64,000 bases of DNA from Hyperoodon ampullatus. Taxonomy: Eukaryota > Chordata > Mammalia > Artiodactyla > Ziphiidae. Positions 13,341-24,789 of this stretch are shown here, one piece after another. Every line of letters begins with the position of its first letter. The stretch's first letter is position 1. The stretch is from assembly GCA_949752795.1 (NCBI GenBank), contig OX457075.1:5942001-6006000 (forward strand), in the 5' to 3' direction. The notes beneath the pieces are model-generated. The model saw only the letters and a list, made by a program, of their open reading frames with translations. It made no database searches and was not told where the DNA came from. A program made the position numbers and the translations under genes.

Positions 13341-13689
13341 CCAGTATTTATGCCAGCTTTTTCTCCTGCTTTGTCTAGAGCATAGACTGGGGCTTCCATT
13401 TCCCACAGAGTATTTTTTCCCAGTTATATTTCCAGGAAGTAATCAGGATTTTGTCTGTTCCTTTAGTTAGTGATGGATACAATTTAGCTTTCCTTTCAGT
13501 CCATGAGCAACCCTCCCCTGTTCTGGAGTTCATGCAGGAGTCTGGATTACATATTGCTTTTTCAAATATGCCTGAAAAAAGCACATTTTTCGGAACCCCT
13601 CGGCTACTCAGACACCATTGCCCCAGCCCCCGAGATTGACTCATATCGGGATTCAATTCCCTCCCGACTACCAGGACATCACTTATGAG

Positions 13690-14110
13690 CTTTGACTTTG
13701 TTGACCTCCCCCAGCTTCATCTCTTCTTCTCTCCCCGGATTTTCCGTGATGCTGCTGTGCTCACATCACCCCAACCTTCTTTCAGCTTTCTCCTTCCTGC
13801 AGGTCTTCAGTGTGTGGGTTCTTGTGTCTGGAATGCTTTTCCCCCTTTCTTTTGCCCAGCTTACTCCCACTTGGTCCTCTGATATCCACTTCACCAGACC
13901 TTCTTCAGAGATGCCATCTCAGACATGATGAACTAACTATAAAACCCGTATCTTAACTGCATGTCACACAATGGGCAACTGTGTGTATGTTTTATTTTTA
14001 AAATGTCAATCCCGTTGATTAGGGGGAAAGTCTACTTTATGCATCATTATATATGCAGAGCCCAACTTATATTAGGTACTTAATAAATTCATATGGCCAG
14101 ATGAATGTCA
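13690..14110 (+). repeat. L2 3' part
   Basis: Shows the L2 order 'tctggaatgcttttccccct', 'tccacttcaccagaccttct' and an end like 'ttaggtacttaataaattca'. The overlapping open frames at 13685-13928 are L2 sequence. Confidence 0.6.
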
Positions 14111-14156
14111 AAATAATGTAATACACAAAGATAGCTGACTTCAAAAGTCAAGTTGA

Positions 14157-14235
14157 CTGCATGCCTCAACTAATAAGTCCTCGAGCTGCAACTGAGACCC
14201 AGCGCAGGCAAAATAAATCAATAAATAAATATGTG
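14157..14235 (+). mobile_element. Truncated CHR/Bov-type SINE tail with target duplication
   Basis: About 79 bp with 'gagctgcaactgagacccag' and a tail of aataaat units, as at the 3' end of long CHR SINEs. The 13-bp direct repeat aaagtcaagttga lies at 14144-14156 and 14236-14248. Confidence 0.8.
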
Positions 14236-14579
14236 AAAGTCAAGTTGAGCCCTTAAACTACTGATTATCTAACTCTTCTTTCCTGGAAAGCCTGCTTTCT
14301 CATGGTTACTTTCGAATCTGCCACCTTGACCTTTAATGATGGTCTGGGATGTGTACACCAGAAATAATTCTTAATCTTGTGTCATCCTGCCACATTTTAC
14401 CCTAGAGACAGCCCCCAGAGGAGCCTGTTAGATAACTTCCTGATTCTGGGACTCTACTGCTGACAAGGTGTAAATCACATTCCAAAACTGAGAACGATCT
14501 CTTTATGGCAAGATCACAATGAACTACGCTTTAGATCAGTAAGCCCAGGTAGACTGTGCTGCTACTACTACTGCAAATA

Positions 14580-14825
14580 ATAACGTTGCCATGTATTGAG
14601 TAATGCCTACGTATCAGTCATTTTACATATAATTCCATTCATGTATTTGATTCATTCACTTATTTCAGCTAACCATGAGTTAAATACTGTGGTGGATGTT
14701 ATTGTTTTCAGTGTTCATACCTGAAAAATGGAGAAAATAATACCATACTATTTGCTTCCAGATGAGACAACTGAGCAACAGAACAGTTGATTGCATGGTG
14801 GTATTTGAAGCCAGAGGGGTCTGAC
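14580..14825 (-). repeat. MIR SINE, diverged
   Basis: Reverse-complement MIR order: 'catgtattgagtaatgccta', 'agatgagacaactgagcaac', 'gaagccagaggggtctgact'. A CHR SINE is inserted just beyond its end. Confidence 0.55.
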
Positions 14826-14844
14826 TCAAAAATTCCTAACTCTT

Positions 14845-15058
14845 GGGCTTCCCTGGTGGCGCAGTGTTTGAGAGTCTGCCTGCCGATGCAGGGGACACGG
14901 GTTCATGCCCCGGTCCAGGAAGATCCCACATGCCGCGGAGCTGCTAGGCCCGTGAGCCATGGCCGCTGAGCCTGTGCGTCCGGAGCCTGTGCTCCGCAAC
15001 GGGAGAGGCCACAACAGTGAGAGGCCTGCGTACTGCAAAAAAAAAAAAAAAAAAAAAA
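14845..15058 (+). mobile_element. CHR-type tRNA-derived SINE
   Basis: Complete sense copy from 'gggcttccctggtggcgcag' to a long pure A tail of about 24 bases. It is flanked by an imperfect direct repeat (attcctaactctt before, atccttactatt after). Confidence 0.95.
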
Positions 15059-15159
15059 ATCCTTACTATTGACTTTAGGACACTCTCTATTATTCTAAGG
15101 CAGGTTCTGTCTGAACTGCCTACACATTCATACAATGTATACATACAACAAACATCTAA

Positions 15160-15615
15160 AAGGGCTTGTGAAGTAAAATTCGTATTTTATGGCAAGACAA
15201 GAGAAATCTAAACATAAAAAAATTTCTCTGCCCTTTGGCCTCCTCTCTCCCCGCATTGTGCACTGTGTATCTGCATTAGGCATCGACCAAACCTCCCCCA
15301 TTGGCAGAAATACCTGCTCAACCATGAAGAGCAACATCTTCCTAGCATCAGTAAGACAACTCCTTAAAAGATAACATTCCTTCCTGATCTTGTAAGGGGT
15401 CACATGACCCACACATGATGATGCTTAGATCTGGATTATGTGAACTGTCCATCATACATCATTTGATGTACAGCCTCAAAAAACTTATATAATGGACGGA
15501 ACAGTTCTCAGAGCTTTCTGAGAAGTTCCTCTTGGGTCATAATCTTCAAATTTGGCTGGAATAAAATTTTCCATTTCTTTCTTAGATAGACTGATTAATT
15601 TTTCATCGACAGGCT
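15160..15615 (+). mobile_element. Probable solitary LTR of an endogenous retrovirus
   Basis: The stretch looks like a retroviral LTR: a promoter-like 'acttatataatggac' near 15482, then 'gctttctgagaagttcctct', and a poly(A) signal 'ggaataaaattttcc' near 15560. It ends near 'catcgaca'. No coding region lies beside it. I do not know the family. Confidence 0.45.
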
Positions 15616-15619
15616 AAAA

Positions 15620-17089
15620 CACAAGGAGAAATCATAAGCCCTGTAACGTATGATTTGCCACATCTGTTGCTGAAAGAAGCCTCTTCCAGAATTGTGTGTG
15701 TTGGGGGGAGGATCATTTCTAAATCTTCTCACCCTTTACACTTCCTCACGTGGCCCTTTCTCAGAGTCGGCAACTACATGCCTCACTGCAGCTACACCTC
15801 CATTCTGGGCTCAAAAGAGGGAACCTTGAGGGAAATGGGGCGTTTGCCTGTTTCAGACTCTTGGGGAAGATCTCTGACATTCATTTTCCCGTTCTAAGTG
15901 CTTCTACTGAGGTCTGGGAATGAAAAGCCCCAGGCTTCCCTGAAGTGTCACAGAGTTAGTCAGCCCTTCCTGAAAGCAAAAGGTACTCCCACTGAAGAGT
16001 CACCAGGCTGAATCACCTGCTAGTAGCACTTTCTAAAAGGAAGTGCCTGCAGACAAGTGCCTTCATTTGCAGAAACCACTGGTGTTTGTTTTGGAGACTG
16101 CTTGCTCCAGAAACTCTGAGGAAACTAGCCTTGGACTAAACACTCTCTAACAACCTGTTACAATTTCTGGTACACTGACTTCCGGACTTGGGCGCTGTGG
16201 TTTTAATGTCCTTTTTTACGTTGAAATCGGAGTGACAAAGCGGTCACATGTTTCCATCTTGCAAAGTTATTTCGCATGAGTGGAACAATGCTCCCCTTTA
16301 CTTGCTTCTTACCTTAGAGACTAAGATTTGATAACCTTACGAGAAAGTTCATCACCCATAAATTTTGGATGTGTGATGGTGATTTCTGGTTTCATTAGAC
16401 ATTGACAGAAATTAGAATCATGTTTTTGTTAGAGCCTGGAAGTATTTTTAAACTATAACAGTATCGGCTTTGTAGGATGTCCATCTCCAATTAAAATCAT
16501 ATATTTTATATTCTGACATCCAAGTACTATGGTTAAGTACCAAAGTTGGTATTGTGTCTCATTCTGTGAAAGACTTGAGTCAGCTTGCAAAATTGCAAGG
16601 GAAAATTTTGATTGGAATATAAGATTGAGCTTGTGGGCAGAGTAAGAAAACAGTCTCATGACTGATGGGGGTGGGAAATGTATCTTGACTGAAAAAAAAA
16701 AAAACCTGTACAGAAATGAGGCAACATACCTGAGGAAAAGCCCGCCCCAGGCTCTGCTGGACTGTGGCAGAGCAATGGGAAGGTTTTGCCTTTCGTGTCT
16801 CTTCCTTTCTACCCCAGTTACACGTCCAAAGCGAATCAGTTGACTTTGGGAGCCTGTGTGGAAAGGTGCCACGTGGCTCCTGCATCACCCCGACCAGGGT
16901 GGGCCTGCAGCATGGTGGATGGAGACCACATCTCAGCCACGTTTTCTCTGCCTCAGGTCAGGGGGGCACAGGAGTCAGGATGCCCCCAGCTGGTCAGTCC
17001 TGACATTCCAGCAACCCCGCTTGTTCCCTTTCTGACTTGCCCTCTTATAAATTCAAAATATCTCACTAAGTGCCTACAAGATTAATAAT
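15620..17089. other. No gene recognised
   Basis: Mixed GC sequence. The frames of 60-139 codons here overlap on both strands, show no protein family and lack splice context. I regard them as chance. Confidence 0.45.
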
Positions 17090-17335
17090 CACTATTTTTT
17101 AAATATCAGTTTTTAGGTGTTAAGGTCCTAAACTACATTGGTTATATAACGCATTATATAATTACTATTTTGTATATTCATCTGTAGGATTAGTTATAGT
17201 CTCCTGATTTTAAAGAACAGTAAGCTGAGCCTGAAAGAGTAAGATGATTTGCTTAACTCTACACAGTTAATAAGTGGAAGTATTACCAGTGAAACCCAGG
17301 TTTAGTTTACACCCTCCATTATTCTGCATTGCCTG
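17090..17335 (-). repeat. MIR SINE, diverged
   Basis: Contains 'gtaagctgagcctgaaagag', 'ctacacagttaataagtgga' and 'gtgaaacccaggtttagttt' in the order of the MIR reverse complement. Confidence 0.5.
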
Positions 17336-17905
17336 CTGGGAAGATGGTATTGACAAGGGCTTTGATGAATACCTCCAAAAGGAAGAGAACTCTATCTACT
17401 GCAAGTTTCTCCATATCCCCCTGCAAAGAAGAAAAGATGGACATATGGGAAACTGGTCAAAAATGACCTATGGCAGTAAATAAAAGTTTCAGAATTGAAA
17501 GCAAGGACTTGAAGAGGTATTTGTACATCCGTGTTCATAGTGGCATTGTCCTCAGCAGCCAAAAGGTGAGAGCAACTCAAGTGTCCCTGAATAGATAAAT
17601 CGATGAATGGATAATCAAAATGTGGTCTTTGCACACAATGAGATATTACTCAGCCTTTCAAAGGAAGGAAATTTTGACAAATGCTACACCATGAGCAAAC
17701 TTTGACATGCTAAGTACAATAAGTCAGTCATGAAAGAACAAATACTGTATGATTTCACCTATATGAGTAATTAAAACCATAGAGACAGAAAGTAGAATGG
17801 CGGTTGCCAGGGCCTGGGGGGAGGGGAGATGGGGAGTTATTGTTTAATAGAGACGGAGTTTCAGTTTTGCAAAATGAAAAGAGATCTGTGGATGGGTGAC
17901 TAAGA

Positions 17906-18269
17906 TGGATTACTCAGCCATAAAAAAGAATGAAATAATGCCATTTGCAGCAATATAGATGGACCTAGACATTATCATACTAAGTGAACTAAGTCAGACA
18001 AAGATAAATATTGTATGATATCACTTATACGTAAAATCTAAAACAATGATACAAGTGAACTTATTTACAAAACAGAAACAGACTCACAGACATAAAAAAC
18101 AAACGTATGGTTACCAAAGGGCAAAGGGGAGGGGAGGGATAAACTAGGAGTTTGGGATTAGCAGATGCAAACCACGATATATAAAATGAAAAGCAAGGAC
18201 CTACTGTATAGCATAGGGAACTAGACTCAATATCTTGTAATAATTTATAATGGAAAACAATCTGGAAAA

Positions 18270-18305
<36 letters not shown>

Positions 18306-18408
18306 TTTTCCAGATTGTTTTCCATTATAAATTATTACAAGATACTGTACACCAGAAACTAACACAACATGGTAAATCAACTGTACTTCAATTTAAAAAA
18401 ATGCTTAG
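17906..18408 (+). mobile_element. Younger L1 3' end inserted in the old L1
   Basis: Starts near 'gatggattactcagccataa' and follows the cetartiodactyl L1 3' end ('cctactgtatagcataggga', 'aactaacacaacatggtaaa', 'ctgtacttcaatttaaaaaa'). The AT-rich segment near its end has become a long perfect palindrome (see 18231-18344). Confidence 0.88.
18231..18344. repeat. Perfect 114-bp palindrome with (AT)n centre
   Basis: Left arm 18231-18270 (begins tatcttgtaataatttataa) and right arm 18305-18344 are exact reverse complements. The (TA)17 centre at 18271-18304 is itself self-complementary. The left arm is ordinary L1 3' sequence. The right arm stands where other L1 copies have about 25-30 bp leading into 'gctgtacacc'. 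Confidence 0.97.
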
Positions 18409-18689
18409 GATGGTAAATTTGATGTGTGTATTTTACCACAATTTAAAAAAATAATTGAGCTCATGAAGCAAGGACAAAGATCTTGGTTGGTGTGAGGTCT
18501 GTAGGAGCCGTGGGGAAGGCAGCCCTCTGTCAGAAGAGATGCTTTGCAGGAGGTAGTTCTGGTTGTCCAGTTCCAGTGGTGGTCTCACTGCAAAACCATG
18601 AGACCAGGACAGTCACATCCATAGCCAGCTTTTCCTTTGTTAGCCGCCAAGGTGATGTTTCTGTGCTACAAAACAGAATTACGTCTCCT

Positions 18690-19300
18690 CTTTCTAAAAA
18701 AATGTCCTTGAGTCCCTATTGCCCTCCAGATAAAGTCACACCCCCGATACGTCTCCAAGGTCTTTTGTCATCAGAACCCTGGGGACCTCTAGGTCCCACC
18801 CTCTCCTGCCTTTGCCAGCCCTCACTCCCTAACTGCTCACTCCAGCCCTCCTGGACTGTGTTCAGACCCTTAGTTATATTATATTCCTTTAGATCTATGC
18901 TGGGCCTTCGCATGGGTCTCCTCTCTCCCCATGCCTCTCCATCAGCCCTTGTTGAAACACTCCTTTCCCTGCTCACCAGGCTAACTCTTCATCTTCCTGT
19001 AGGACTCCGCCTAGACATCGCGTCCTCCAGGAAGCTTTTCTTGAGCCCCCTCAAGCTTGAATAATGTGCTCCTATTTGCATGCCTATAGTACCTTGTACT
19101 TATTCCATCATGGCTACACTTCTGCTGTTACTACACTTCATTAAACTTCCTTTCTTTTTTTGATTTATATCCTCCAACAGACTACAAGCTCCATGAGAAT
19201 GAGAACTATATTGGTCTCATTTACTGTCCTATCTTTAATGTTTAGCATAGATTCTGACATGTAGTAGGCAGGCATTCAGTAATATTGGTGGAATAAATAA
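18690..19300 (+). repeat. L2 3' part
   Basis: Follows the L2 3' order: 'agccctcactccctaactgc', 'ccaggaagcttttcttgagc', 'ctacaagctccatgagaatg', 'tagcatagattctgacatgt'. The 193-codon plus-strand frame at 18483-19064 is largely this L2 and not a gene. Confidence 0.7.
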
Positions 19301-20984
19301 ATTCAGTGTATAATACTGTTTGGTTTTATGCAAATATCTACACAAGCACTTTCTCATTTTGTTCTCTTAAAACTTCTGCCAGCGAGACCGAACAGATCTT
19401 ATAGATTTCATTTCACAGACATGGTAATTGAGATCTAAAAAAAACTCAGGCAACAGTGTAGAGCCACAAAGAAAGAAAGTGGTGGAGTGACTACTCGTTA
19501 CATTGCAAGCGCCTTGTTTATATCACAACACTTCTTGCCCTGGCTTCCTCTTTCATATAATGGAAATTCCTCCGCTCTAGGTATCTCTCCAAATGCAAAT
19601 TTTGTGTGTATCTGCTGACTGCAGCAGACACTACTCATGCCCCAATTCCCTGTCCCCATGGCCCACCTCTGAGTCCCCCTGTGGTGGCAGTAGACAGCTT
19701 CCAGAATGTCGAGAACTTTCCACCTCAAGCCCCTCCATGTCTCTTCCCCCCTACCCCGGGATCTCTTAGGCACCCCCTGTGCTCGCTGTCTGCATACTGG
19801 TGCAACCCAGCAGTGTGTAGAAGGGGTTTCAGTGACCTTGGGAGCAATCCCCAATGAATGGGGACGGAAGCTGCTGGATACATCATGCAAGCTTCCACAC
19901 TCTCTGGTGGCACAGGTCTGAGGTGAGTTCCCTTCTCATGGTTCCTTACAGGGTCTCCATCGGGGTGGAGCCCAGCCACCTGCAGAGCTGAATCCCCACA
20001 ATAGCACACCTCTTAATGGTCATCACTCTCTCATTTGTGCTTCTAGAGATTACTTCACAGATAAACTACTGGCACCCGAGCCTTTGCCTCAGGGGCTTCT
20101 TTTGGAGAAAACCAATCCAGGATATTGATAAATCCATAACAAGTAGGAAGCACATGGGGAAGGAGGGACGCTCTCCCGCCATGTTCCCCTCCTGCCTCCT
20201 TACTGGATGATCTTTCGGGACCCCTTTCATCTCTGAAAGGTCACCCATTCTACCCTGGGCCCTCCTTGTCCATCAAATGCCAAGCTTGGAGATAATTGTC
20301 CTTCCCAATGCGGTGTTCCTATAGATGCCCAGGCCCCCTCAGGACACTGGCCTGTGGCAGGGCACAGAGCAAGCAATTTCCAGCCTCTGTGCCAGTTCTC
20401 TCTGTCCTTTGTTTATCAGAACTGGCTGGAATTACTGCCTAGATTCCCTGGGGGAGGACAGACATTGCAAACGACCATGGCCATCACCACTTCAAGAGCT
20501 GAAGCAGACAGAGCCGGCAGCACAAGAGGGCATTAACTTCCAGACATACACATTTAATTGCAGAGAGTCTATGAACAAGGGTGGAGGATGCACAGGAGAA
20601 AACATCCCCACGCAGCGAAACGCCAAGGAGCGGCACACCAACCGTCCTGGGTCAACTCTTACACAACGGGTTTCTGAAACCAGTGTTCCCAGAGTTGCTG
20701 AAATGTTTGTTTGTTCGAGGGGCCTTTCTCTAAATTCCAAAGGTCAATTTCGTTGATGCATGTCAGTACCATCTCCACCAAGAGATGTGTGCTTCTGACT
20801 CGCGTCCTCCTCTCCCCTCTCCCCGGGGATAAGGGTGGCTACCTGCTTAGCGCCACTGGGCACCAGCTTACTCTCTTCTTCACCCCCAACTACCTTAACT
20901 GACTCTTTGAACACTGCTTCACCACGCATTTGTTCCCAGCAGGAAGACATCGCAGGCACAGGAGGCAAATGAGTTTCACAGGCA
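19301..20984. other. No gene recognised; GC-rich middle
   Basis: Between about 19590 and 20900 the GC content is above that of the flanks and several overlapping frames of 60-143 codons exist. I recognise no protein family or exon. It could be diverged repeat or regulatory DNA. Confidence 0.4.
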
Positions 20985-21115
20985 GTGCGTTACATTGGAT
21001 CAAACTCTGGGCATCTGAGTACCTTTGTCTTATTTATCTTCATATCCCTTTCCTAAGTAGAGGCTGTGGCACTTAGCAGATGCTCATTAAATATGTGTTG
21101 AGGTTCATTAAATAT
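20985..21115 (+). repeat. L2-like 3' end with a short internal duplication
   Basis: 'cacttagcagatgctcatta' resembles the L2 end. The block 'ttcattaaatatgtgt' or a near match then occurs twice in tandem (about 21085-21120). Confidence 0.45.
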
Positions 21116-21837
21116 GTGTGGATGCACGCAGGAGTGGATTCATGAATATATGCATAATTCTTTCCGTTTGAAGGATTGGGGCTAATGCTATGAATATATT
21201 TCCTGAAGAATTAGCTTTGTGCATAGTGGGTGCTCCAAAAATGTGAATTAATGGATCAACAATGTGCCTAGAGAAGAACAAATCACTACGGAAGCCTGTG
21301 GATATGCTCCCACCTTGCTGTTAGAGGACTTCACACTGTACCGCCTGAGTGATTACAGTCTCGTGTAAGTGATTTTCATGGTAGTTTGCACTTCTGAGAC
21401 TGGGAAAGCATCATTTGAGTTGGGCTTTCAATTTTGGCATATACCCTTTTTCCATATCCTGTTCTATATTAGTCCTTTGAGACATCTAGGAAGAATTAGC
21501 TAGTGGGGGAAGATCAGGGCTATAATTAGGTTCCAGACAAATTCCCTAATTGAATAAGAGTTTGTCTGTGATCTTAAGTGTAGCCAGTTAGTCCCCATAG
21601 GCAAGTGCCAGCTATGTTATGTATAGTACACTGTGGGCGTGCAATACGTTTTATAAAACCATAATAGAGTAATGGGTACAATCATTCATTGTTATCTTTA
21701 TCCATTTAAAGCTGTTTCAAAGTGTCATATCAAATACTGCTTCTTTTTTTCACTTTATAATAATATTGTAGAATTGAGATAAATTTTTCTTCTCTCATAT
21801 AGCATTGAATATTTCCAGAAAGTTGTATAGCTTGAGT

Positions 21838-22110
21838 CAACCTCTCTTATGTAATAATAATAATAATAGTGCTAGCAGCTGCCATTTTTGAGCCTTTACT
21901 ATGTGTTAGACTCTGTACTAAATGTTTTATATATGCATCATCTTATTTATTCCTTGAATTAAGCTTTTGAAGCATTTATCGTAATTTTCAGTTTACATAT
22001 GAGGAAATGGACATTTAGAGCAGTAGGTAAGTTGATCAGTATCTTATAGTTGGTAAATAGAAGTCTGTTTGATTCGAAATCCTTTGCTGTTAATTACCTT
22101 ACTAGCATGT
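21838..22110 (-). repeat. MIR SINE
   Basis: Begins with an ATA-type tail ('taataataataataatagtg'), then 'gagcctttactatgtgttag' and 'tatgaggaaatggacattta', the MIR reverse complement. Confidence 0.6.
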
Positions 22111-22174
22111 ATGCAGGAATACTTTACAGAAGGCTGAAATTAGGGCCATCATTTTAAAAACTGGGACTTAGACT

Positions 22175-22400
22175 AACAACAGCTGTCATAAGATGCTGTG
22201 CTATTATATAAGTTGTCTCAGTTAAAATTTAGGCTATGTGCCTAATAAATTAGGTACTATAGCCCCTTTATACAGATGAGAAAATTGGAGCTCCTAAAGG
22301 TCATGTGATTTGCTACAGAAAACCAGAAACTAGGTAGTAGAACTGTGACCTACACCAACTCTGTCTGACCTTGCAGCTGTATCAGCACCCTGATAACACT
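22175..22400 (-). repeat. MIR SINE, diverged
   Basis: Contains 'tacagatgagaaaattggag', 'ggtcatgtgatttgctacag' and 'ctaggtagtagaactgtgac' in MIR reverse-complement order. Confidence 0.5.
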
Positions 22401-22739
22401 CTACTGCATCTAATTGCCAAAGCGTCTATCTAATAGACATTTGTCATTTTTTTGTCTGTATAGCATCTGTTCCCCCTTCTCATCAACACCTTGATTTTGC
22501 ATTTTACTTTTTTGTGGGAGATTACTTCTTCTCGTGTATCTGGAGCTGTTGGGATAATGAACCCATGTTTTTACCTTTTACTAAAGAAGCTGAAAGGACC
22601 AGATTTTACCTTCAATCAACTCATGTTGACAAAATGTGGATAGAAGACCTAACTTGACAATTGGAATACGTTTTGTTTGTTTGTTTGTTTCAGGTCAGGA
22701 ACTTGAATCTTGACAGTCTGATGCAGGTAGTGGAACATT

Positions 22740-22953
22740 TTGTTTTGTTTTGTTTTGTTTTGCGGTATGAGGGCCTCTCACTGTTGTGGCCTCTCCTGTT
22801 GCAGAGCACAGGCTCCGGACACACAGGCTCAGCGGCCATGGCTCACGGGCCCAGCCACTCTGTGGCATGTGACATCCTCCCGGACCGGGGTACGAACCTG
22901 TGTCCCCTGCATCGGCAGGCGGACTCTCAACCACTGCGCCACCAGGGAAGCCC
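22740..22953 (-). mobile_element. CHR-type tRNA-derived SINE
   Basis: Reverse-complement copy whose tail has become a TTTTG microsatellite. The 9-bp direct repeat tggaacatt flanks it at 22731-22739 and 22954-22962. Confidence 0.95.
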
Positions 22954-23289
22954 TGGAACATTGTTGGAATGTGTTAATCTCATTTCTTTTCCATCAGGTT
23001 TCCCTGCTATGAGATTATTCTTGTGATTCCCACATCACTTTAACTTCACTGTGGCCTAGCCCTGAAGCATAATGAAAAAAGAAAATACTTCCATGAGCCG
23101 AATTCTAAAGAGCTCATTTCATCATCTTTGATTAGGAGAGATGGTCAGAGACAAGACCCTGCCTTAAAATATGGGCAGTGGCTAATAGTCTGCTCAGACA
23201 ATGAGGATCTTGGAAGGATCCTGGTTAGGGAATTGATGACAAGGACCTTTTGAGAAGTATGTCGATGGATCTTGATGAATAGATCCTAT

Positions 23290-23690
23290 ATTACATATTT
23301 AGGATTAGTTGCAGCTTACTACAACAGAAAACCCTACAAAACAGTAACCAAACAACATGGAAAGTCATTTTTTGGTTTGCTTTGTTTTCTGTTCACATAA
23401 AAAAGAAGTTGTAGGTGGGTGTCCAGGACTGATAAAACTGCTCCACGGTCATCATGGTCCAAGATGTCTGCTGGAACTCCAGCCATCATGATGGAAAGAA
23501 AGAAGAGGAGAAAAGCAAAAAGGGAAGCATGTCTCAACTGAGCCAGCTTCTGTTAAGCAATCTTCCTGGATATTCCATATGGTATTTCCATTTCCATCTC
23601 ATTGGCCAGAATTTAGTTACATGGCTACACTTAGGTACGATGGCAGCTAGGAAGTATAGTTTTGTCAGGTAGATGGTTTAATACTCTAAA
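23290..23690. repeat. Ancient interspersed repeat, family not assigned
   Basis: 'ccaagatgtctgctggaact' followed by 'cattggccagaatttagtta' and 'catggctacacttaggtacg' matches a pattern common to old mammalian LTR- or DNA-transposon-derived repeats. I cannot name the family. Confidence 0.4.
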
Positions 23691-23739
23691 TAAAATCAAC
23701 ATTCTATTTCACATAAATTATCACCAGCAATTCACCACT

Positions 23740-24780
23740 GCAAAAGGGAATCTTAATAATCCGGCGGACAAGCTTGTTTTGTACAAAGCTAAGTTCCTTT
23801 ACTGGTCACCTCAATTTCCTCAGTATACTCTCGAGCAATGACCAATCTCTTGAAAAGCATAAACCATCCAATGGTTTGAGTTGAAAAGCACAACTCATCC
23901 AATAGAAAATATATTTTAAGGATAATTGAATACCCCTATAACTATTGAGGAAATCAGTTACCAAAAACAAAACAAACCACTCTCAAATAGAAATCTCTAG
24001 GCCCAGATGGTTTTACCAGAGAATTCTATCAAATATTTAAAAATTTATTTTCTACGTAATGTGCTCCAGAAAATAAAATAAGAGGGAACACTATGCAATT
24101 ATTTTATGAAACCGGTATTAACCTAAAATCAAAATCAGACAAAGCCTGTACCAAAAAACAAAGCAAACAAACAAACAAAAAAGACACTCCAATTATAGAA
24201 CCTGTATAAAGATTGTTCCTAGCAGCTTTATTTGTAATAGGCAAGAACCGGAAACAGTTAACGCCACCCACAATGAGTGGATGACTAAGCAAACTGTGCT
24301 CCATCAGTATAACGGAATACTGCACAGCAATCCAAAGAAATTAGCTTTTGACAAACAACAACTTAAATGGATCTCAAGGGCATTATGCTGAGTGAAAAAA
24401 GCCAGTCTTAAAGGGTCACATACAGTATGATTCCATTTATATAACAATTTTGAAAAGACAAAATTATAGAGATGGAAGACAGGTAAGTGACTTCGGGGAG
24501 TTAGGGATGTTGAGCAGGGGATGAGTGTGACCATAAAAAGAAATAAAAGGAATCCCTTGGTGGTGACTGAATAGTTCTGTATCTTAATTGCAGTGCTGGT
24601 TGCATGAAGGTAGGTAGTACCACACCAATATGCCAATTTCAATTTTCCATTTCAATATGTTGTGCTGTTAATTACATAAGATGTAACCTTTGAGGGAAAC
24701 TGGGTGTAGGTTACATAGAACCTTACTGTACTACCTTTGCAACTTTTTGTGACTCTATGAGTATATAAATAAAGTTTTGA
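23740..24780 (+). mobile_element. Degenerate L1 ORF2 and 3' end
   Basis: 'ctctaggcccagatggtttt' near 23995 is the reverse-transcriptase PGPDGF region. From 24210 the L1 3' end follows ('taacggaatactgcacagca', 'agtatgattccatttatata'). The part between is missing, so the copy is internally deleted or composed of two. Confidence 0.65.
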
Positions 24781-24789
24781 CAGAGCTGG

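Larger units (their letters stand above)
17500..18465 (+). mobile_element. Old L1 3' end, split by a younger L1
   Basis: The left part (about 17500-17905) has 'agatattactcagcctttca', 'tatgatttcacctatatgag' and 'atggcggttgccagggcctg'. The right part (about 18409-18465) resumes with 'atggtaaatttgatgtgtgt' and 'attttaccacaatttaaaaa', the end of the same old L1 type. A younger L1 lies between. Confidence 0.7.

Noticed and set aside
18483..19064. 193-codon plus-strand open frame
   Set aside because: Largely L2 repeat sequence, with no protein family, no splice context and a start in intergenic DNA.
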